A stretch of DNA of 9,135 nt, taken from positions 1-9,135 of the forward strand of contig PXPA01000023.1 in NCBI GenBank assembly GCA_003022255.1, written 5' to 3'. Source of the stretch: Parcubacteria group bacterium SW_6_46_9 (lineage in GTDB: Bacteria > Patescibacteriota > Minisyncoccia > Phycocordibacterales > SW-6-46-9). The position numbers were made by a program, and so were the translations under genes. The notes beneath the pieces were generated by a model, which had not been told where the DNA came from, searched no databases, and saw only the letters and a program-made list of their open reading frames with translations. Below are positions 5,319 through 9,135 of this stretch, piece by piece. Position 1 is the first letter of the stretch, and each line of letters opens with the position of its first letter.

Positions 5319-6629
5319 TTACATGGCTGATTCATCGTTAGTACTCGTGGAGGACGTTCCGTGGCTTACACTTGTTTCGGTTGTGCTGTCTGGGTGTGTT
5401 GAAGTGGCCGACTGCGTTGTGGTAGCCGATGATGTGGTGGTCGCCTGAGTTGATGTTGATTGATCGGGACTGGACGTGCTGTCTATATTGTGAAAGGAGA
5501 ATTGTGCTAGTACGTCGTTTGCTTTCCTGATAGCCTCCTGGATTGTCTGGTTGTGTAACGCCTGTCGGGTCGGCAGTCCGGCTGAAGCCTGTGTATCGGA
5601 GACAGTATCATCATCTGTGATTTCTGCAGTACCCGTGCTGGAGGTAACTTCTACGGCGACATCTTTTGAGGAGGTCTGAATTGTTACGTGCGAGCGACCG
5701 GAGGCATGCGCCCGTAAGTTATCGAGAGTTTCTTCAAGATCATCTAAGGCTTGTGAATGTTGTTTTTTGTTTACATGCTCTAGGCTGGATTCAAGTGTAT
5801 ACGCCGCAGAAACAAGTTCGCTTGGGGGTGGAGTTTTTTGAGGATCATTAAACTGCCGGTATGCGCCGTAAGATTTTTTCATCTGACGAGTCGTAACCCG
5901 CAGAAGATTGATTACGGCCTGACCACCGGAACTTAAACCGGTAGCACGTTTTGTTGTTGTCGGTTGTTGGCTGGCATGCTGATGAGCAAGTTCGGTTAAC
6001 ATTTTTCCTGCTCGTTCTGCTATCTTTCCAGAAGATGAGCTTGTGGTTGCCATATCAAGCCGGTTTTGCATCTTCTCGCCTTCTACAGCTAACAGCGCCT
6101 GTAGTCGAGAACGCAACTCTTGGGCTTTGTCATCTTTGGTTGCTGCCGACATTTCCAGTTGCGCTATTTCCCGACGGGCAGCCTGGGTGTGATCAGCAAC
6201 ACGAGACAGCAGGTTCTCTGAGGTCGATGTTGTCAACTTATTAGAATTAAGCAGTTCTTGCAATTCCGAAATTCGCCGGGCCGCCAACGTTGACTCTGTT
6301 TGCGCCTCTCGTGAATCTGACCACGCCAAAGTAGTCATTACCGGCTCATTAATGTGTGTTTTTACCGTATACAGTGGGCTGCCTGGAAGTGAATCTTGGG
6401 CGGCATACGTAAGGCCCCCAACCATCAGACACACCGCAGCTGCCCCAAGCGCAACCCGGCCAAAAGATCGGCGGATTACGCGGGTAATACCCACCCACTG
6501 AAACGATTTGTGTGTATCAATGTAGGCTGCTAACTGGCTACGGTCCGCTCGTTTTTCTGACGACCGTAAACCAATTTTCTGTAGTAACCTACAAACAGAT
6601 TGTAAATTGTTATCAAAGTTGCTCATCAT
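5319..6629 (-). CDS. DUF5667 membrane protein, likely sigma-factor partner, with Ser/Thr-rich tail
   Basis: The 436-residue product has an N-terminal cytoplasmic part of about 57 residues, one membrane helix at about 58-76 (GRVALGAAAVCLMVGG), then AAQDSLPGSPLYTVKTHINE at 76-95, the hallmark of DUF5667. A helical region rich in heptad-like Leu/Ala/Arg follows (ESTLAARRISELQELL; coiled coil likely to about 330). The last 55 residues are almost only Ser, Thr, Gln and Ala. DUF5667 proteins commonly sit next to ECF sigma factors in candidate-phylum bacteria and actinobacteria, so an anti-sigma or signal-sensing role is plausible but not shown. The gene overlaps the sigma gene by 17 bases and starts ATGATG, so the start may be 6629 or 6626; coupling is likely. 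Confidence 0.8.
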   Translation of the reverse strand: MMSNFDNNLQSVCRLLQKIGLRSSEKRADRSQLAAYIDTHKSFQWVGITRVIRRSFGRVALGAAAVCLMVGGLTYAAQDSLPGSPLYTVKTHINEPVMTTLAWSDSREAQTESTLAARRISELQELLNSNKLTTSTSENLLSRVADHTQAARREIAQLEMSAATKDDKAQELRSRLQALLAVEGEKMQNRLDMATTSSSSGKIAERAGKMLTELAHQHASQQPTTTKRATGLSSGGQAVINLLRVTTRQMKKSYGAYRQFNDPQKTPPPSELVSAAYTLESSLEHVNKKQHSQALDDLEETLDNLRAHASGRSHVTIQTSSKDVAVEVTSSTGTAEITDDDTVSDTQASAGLPTRQALHNQTIQEAIRKANDVLAQFSFHNIDSTSSPDQSTSTQATTTSSATTTQSATSTHPDSTTETSVSHGTSSTSTNDESAM

Positions 6630-7131
6630 TTTCGGTATTTTTTAAACGCTTTCGTAGCCGCTTACGAGCTCGGTGTAACTGCACGGCGACGGTATTTTCC
6701 CGCTTGTCGTTGATTTCCGCAATTTTTTTCGGCCCGAACCCTTCGACAATGCTGAGTGTTAGAACGTCCCGATCAGACGGCTTCATGTCTTCTAAGGTCC
6801 GCAGAACTTCTTTGGTGCGTGCCTTCGCTTCAATATTTTCCAGCGAATCAACTATTCGTTGCGGATCAAAATCAGACATTGCTCCCATTGCCGTCGCTTT
6901 CTTTTTTTTGTAGTAATCTTTTATGAGGTTATTTGCAACCCGAAAGACGAATGCCTTAATATGATTGATTTCTTTTCCGTCCGCAAGATAATCCCAGGTT
7001 TTCATCCAGGCCTCCTGAGATAAGTCACGGGCAGTTTCCCGATTCGATGTTTTAAACAGACACCGACGAAACACGGCATCAGCATGCTGATCGTAGGCGC
7101 GAAGAAATTGTTCTTTATCTGGTGACTGCAT
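6613..7131 (-). CDS. ECF-type RNA polymerase sigma factor
   Basis: From ATG 7131 the product is 172 residues. Sigma region 2 spans about 8-75: FLRAYDQHADAVFRRC, then ARDLSQEAWMKTWDYL (the conserved D.tQE.fl..w) and AFVFRVANNLIKDYYKKKK (region 2.3-2.4). Region 4 spans about 108-160: VLRTLEDMKPSDRDVLTLSI, EGFGPKKIAEI, then ENTVAVQLHRARKRLRKRL, the recognition helix. There is no region 3, as expected for the ECF class. The longer frame to 7251 adds 40 residues unlike any sigma start and runs through the divergent promoter region, so 7131 is preferred. It ends in TGA within the DUF5667 gene. It probably responds to an envelope signal through DUF5667. Confidence 0.88.
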   Translation of the reverse strand: MQSPDKEQFLRAYDQHADAVFRRCLFKTSNRETARDLSQEAWMKTWDYLADGKEINHIKAFVFRVANNLIKDYYKKKKATAMGAMSDFDPQRIVDSLENIEAKARTKEVLRTLEDMKPSDRDVLTLSIVEGFGPKKIAEINDKRENTVAVQLHRARKRLRKRLKNTENDEQL

Positions 7132-7259
7132 GTACGAAGACGAAATAAGCGGCTGTATATTACACCCATAGCTTAAAAATCCTTGCAGTTTAAATATAAC
7201 ATCACGCAAATGGTAATTACACCTAAAAAAATACCAAAAGTAAGCTATCATTTAACTGT
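7132..7259. promoter_or_regulatory. Divergent promoter region between sigma factor and DoxX-like operon
   Basis: These 128 bases hold several short repeats. ATAGCTTA (7168-7175) and TAAGCTAT (7241-7248) are inverted copies, so each gene has TAAGCTAT upstream in its own direction. ATTACACC occurs directly repeated at 7159-7166 and 7216-7223. The palindrome GTAATTAC is at 7213-7220. For the sigma gene, TATACA/TAATAT at about 7154-7161 on the minus strand is the likely -10. The arrangement suggests shared control, possibly by the sigma factor itself, but this is inference. Confidence 0.5.
7246..7251 (+). promoter_or_regulatory. Possible -10 element of the DoxX-PAP2 operon, near-leaderless
   Basis: TATCAT ends eight bases before the ATG at 7260, so transcription would begin at or just before the start codon. 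No -35 match is seen at the usual spacing. It overlaps the TAAGCTAT repeat arm. Confidence 0.45.
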
Positions 7260-8279
7260 ATGAACGTTCTCAAGCCAGTAAAAAACAACTTGCAGGCTGC
7301 GTTTGCGCATATCAACGATGGCTATCAGTCTGTGCAATCAGCGGCGATCAGTAAATCACAAGTGTTGCCGAAGTTGAACTGGACCGGACTCCCAGAGAAA
7401 AACATCGGTGAGTTATTGTTTTGGACAACCATCACAGCAACAGTGTTCATTATTGTTCTGCTGATCTCAATAACTCGCGAACTCGAAAAGCTGCTTGACC
7501 CGCTGCTTTTTAAGATAAAACGGTTCGCTCCGTATATTATGCAGATTACGCTTGGTGTATCACTTATTGTATCGGCACATTACGGTGGGCTTTTTGGCCC
7601 CCAGCTTCCGTTAGTTGAAATCTTTGGGGCGACTGCGGAGATAATTCAGGTCATGATATACACCGGCGGTTTTATGCTCCTTTTTGGTATCTTCCCGCGC
7701 ATGATTAGTTTTGCGGTCGTCCTGCTGTCACTGCCGCTGGCGGTAGAATACACCACTCACATGCTCACCCACGCAACGTACGTTGGTGAGGCACTGACAA
7801 TTTTTGCGTTCGGTGGTGCCTACCATTCACTGGAGAATGCGAAAGCAGGCGTTGACAGCATAACAGAGGAGATACGCCTTCATCTGCACAAGTATAAGTT
7901 TGCTATCCTCCGGCTATTTCTTGGCTTCTCCCTTATCGCCAGTGCTGTATACTCACGACTGTTTGTGGCTACTGAGCTGGAAACAATTATCGCCAACACA
8001 CAGCTGGTGTCGTTTTTTCCCAGCCCCAGCTTTCTTCTGTTTGGGTTAATTCTGCTTGAAGTGCTTTTCGGTTTGTTTTTTATTGTTGGATTTGAGCTTC
8101 GCTTTGCCAGTATCGCTTATCTTGCCTTTTTGATATTCTCAATAACTCTATTTAACGAGCCGATCTGGCAGTCCATTATTCTTATCGGCACGCCGCTTGC
8201 TATGTTTACTCACGGCTATGATACGTACACGGTTGGGGGAACACTATTCAGTCGAGGAAACTTAGAGCCAATTCTTTAA
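7260..8279 (+). CDS. DoxX-like integral membrane protein with internal duplication
   Basis: The 339-residue product has a soluble start of about 50 residues and then some eight to nine membrane segments (about 52-72, 90-108, 122-143, 147-163, 173-187, 214-234, 256-277, 282-297, 302-318). Two segments are alike: MQITLGVSLIVSAHYGGLF at 94-112 and LRLFLGFSLIASAVYSRLF at 218-236. Each is followed by a segment containing LFGIF or LFGLFF and later a charged residue, consistent with two DoxX-type four-helix units in tandem. DoxX proteins are membrane proteins linked to redox and thiol stress in some bacteria; the role here is unknown. No enzyme motif is seen. It is first in a two-gene unit with the PAP2 phosphatase 13 bases downstream. 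Confidence 0.7.
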   Translation: MNVLKPVKNNLQAAFAHINDGYQSVQSAAISKSQVLPKLNWTGLPEKNIGELLFWTTITATVFIIVLLISITRELEKLLDPLLFKIKRFAPYIMQITLGVSLIVSAHYGGLFGPQLPLVEIFGATAEIIQVMIYTGGFMLLFGIFPRMISFAVVLLSLPLAVEYTTHMLTHATYVGEALTIFAFGGAYHSLENAKAGVDSITEEIRLHLHKYKFAILRLFLGFSLIASAVYSRLFVATELETIIANTQLVSFFPSPSFLLFGLILLEVLFGLFFIVGFELRFASIAYLAFLIFSITLFNEPIWQSIILIGTPLAMFTHGYDTYTVGGTLFSRGNLEPIL

Positions 8280-8292
8280 CCAGTCCTTATCC

Positions 8293-8895
8293 ATGAGCAT
8301 TAAAAACTTGTATGCCAAGTCAGGAGTGGTAATCGCCGGAATCGGGCTTTTTTTCGGGTGGCTGCTTCGTGCTATCTTGCAGCCGGCTTTTGATATCACT
8401 AACGTTCCCGCATACCAGTTACTCACAGAAATCGGTTTGGTTACCGCCGCTGCAACTCACCCCTACGTGTTTGTTGGTGTGTCTGTGCTAGCTACTTTGC
8501 TGGCGATTGAAACTCACCATCTGCGAGCATGGGTTCATGTAGCAGTAACCACTACAACGGTTGTTGCTGTAAGCTACCTGCTGAAAGAGCTTTTTGCGAT
8601 ACCGCGTCCAGCTCATGGGTTAATTGAGCTTGGCTCGTATGGGTTTCCCAGCACTCACGGGGCTGCCGTCGGTAGTATTTTTGTGGTTGGTCTTTTTCAC
8701 AGTTGGCGGCTTTGCCGAACGCAATGGCTTTTCTTTTTTACAGCAGTATTAGCAACGATACTAACAGCAGTCGCTGCTTTCAGCCGTGTTTTGATTAATG
8801 TGCACACACTCGGTGATGTTATCGCCGGTCTACTTGTAGGAATTGGGCTGGGGGCTGTAGCGGTTCAGCTGTGGACTAACAAACATCAAAGCTAA
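8293..8895 (+). CDS. PAP2-family membrane phosphatase
   Basis: The 200-residue product has about five to six membrane segments and the three PAP2 signatures: KELFAIPRP at 98-106 (KX6RP with Lys98, Arg105), PSTHGA at 119-124 (a PSGH variant, His122 proton donor), and SRVLINVHTLGDV at 164-176 (SRX5HX3D; Arg165, His171 nucleophile, Asp175). All catalytic residues are present, so it should be active. The family removes phosphate from lipid phosphates such as undecaprenyl pyrophosphate or phosphatidic acid at the outer membrane face. Substrate is not decided by sequence; lipid-carrier recycling is a reasonable guess. Its start lies 13 bases after the DoxX-like stop with no ribosome binding site, so translation probably depends on the upstream gene. 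Confidence 0.88.
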   Translation: MSIKNLYAKSGVVIAGIGLFFGWLLRAILQPAFDITNVPAYQLLTEIGLVTAAATHPYVFVGVSVLATLLAIETHHLRAWVHVAVTTTTVVAVSYLLKELFAIPRPAHGLIELGSYGFPSTHGAAVGSIFVVGLFHSWRLCRTQWLFFFTAVLATILTAVAAFSRVLINVHTLGDVIAGLLVGIGLGAVAVQLWTNKHQS

Positions 8896-8898
8896 TAC

Positions 8899-8923
8899 AA
8901 AACCACACGGCGGAGTCGTGTGG
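8899..8923 (-). terminator. Terminator of the right-edge minus-strand gene
   Basis: A perfect seven-base-pair stem (CCACACG at 8903-8909, CGTGTGG at 8917-8923) closes a seven-base loop. On the minus strand it is followed by TTTTGTATT. On the plus strand the hairpin is followed by CTGAAAAAAA, so it is directional for the minus strand, although it lies eight bases after the PAP2 stop and may also block read-through. Confidence 0.75.
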
Positions 8924-8955
8924 CTGAAAAAAATATTTTGTTGTAATTCAAGTCT

Positions 8956-9135
8956 TTACTGCGACTCGGTAGTTGTACTGTCCCCCTGATCGGCGGGAGT
9001 GGCGGCGCCTTCAGTTCCTGTTGGTTGCTCTGGTGGCTGTGGTGGTTGTTGTCGCTGTCCTTGAGAGCGTTGACCTTGCTGTGGGCCTTGCGTTTCCGGT
9101 GGGTAACTTACTCCTTCAAGCATAACGTCTACGTT
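8956..9135 (-). CDS. C-terminal end of an unknown protein with Gln/Pro-rich tail (5' end outside window)
   Basis: An open minus-strand frame enters from the right edge and ends with TAA at 8956-8958, giving the last 59 residues. It begins NVDVMLEGVSYPPE and then becomes a low-complexity tail of Gln, Pro, Gly and Arg (QGPQQGQRSQGQRQQPPQPP), ending acidic and Thr-rich (GDSTTTESQ). The frame has no stop and is followed by a good minus-strand terminator, which supports a real gene. The domain lies outside the window, so I do not assign a function. The tail could be a flexible linker to a partner or nucleic acid. Confidence 0.65.
   Translation of the reverse strand, partial: NVDVMLEGVSYPPETQGPQQGQRSQGQRQQPPQPPEQPTGTEGAATPADQGDSTTTESQ

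Noticed and set aside
5206..5448. Plus-strand frame of 80 codons
   Set aside because: It starts inside the minus-strand terminator hairpin and reads the complement of the Ser/Thr-rich DUF5667 tail, a usual source of long shadow frames.
7132..7251. Forty-residue N-terminal extension of the sigma factor
   Set aside because: The extension covers the divergent promoter region, is unlike sigma factor sequences, and the normal family length is met from 7131.
8899..8940. Plus-strand terminator for the PAP2 gene
   Set aside because: The hairpin is followed by an A-run, not a T-run, on the plus strand; its T-run lies on the minus-strand side.

Overview
The window is bacterial, densely packed, and has no insertion sequence, CRISPR array, tRNA or rRNA that I can recognise. 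The gene set is small-genome and envelope-centred: a lysozyme-like protein with a peptidoglycan-binding tail ending in the SGPGSPGE motif, a small EF-Tu-domain-2-like protein, an ECF sigma factor overlapping a DUF5667 membrane protein, and a COG4551-type phosphatase. Together with the near absence of Shine-Dalgarno sequences, this suggests a member of the Patescibacteria (Candidate Phyla Radiation). That placement is inference. UGA is used as a normal stop (the sigma gene ends in TGA), so the code 25 lineages are unlikely.

Most genes lie on the minus strand; read right to left they form three blocks. (1) Sigma factor (start 7131) and DUF5667 membrane protein (start 6629) overlap by 17 bases and end in a structured 3' region with two hairpins plus a terminator near 5185-5221. 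(2) A tyrosine-phosphatase-like gene with an apparently leaderless promoter, then a frameshifted formamidopyrimidine-DNA glycosylase (mutM), then a 399-residue membrane-anchored protein with its own extended -10 promoter, then a rhodanese with a terminator at 2187-2214. (3) A 91-residue conserved hypothetical protein, the EF-Tu-like protein, two decayed copies of that gene's 3' end in a 117-base tandem array, a short TspO/MBR protein, and the lysozyme-like protein, which runs off the left edge. The last two share a TAATG stop/start junction.

On the plus strand, a divergent promoter region (7132-7259) separates the sigma factor from an operon of a DoxX-like membrane protein with an internal duplication and a PAP2-family lipid phosphatase. 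A convergent gene with a Gln/Pro-rich tail enters from the right edge, and its terminator lies at 8899-8923.

Two genes are absent from a simple start-to-stop reading because they cross the window edges (1-752 and 8956-9135). Three starts were moved inward from the longest reading frame (2124, 5160, 7131), because the longer versions run through a terminator, a promoter or a divergent promoter region. I found no convincing undescribed multi-gene system. The most unusual signals are the decayed tandem gene ends beside the EF-Tu-like gene, the frameshift in mutM, the repeated GTAATTAC palindrome, and the lack of ribosome binding sites.
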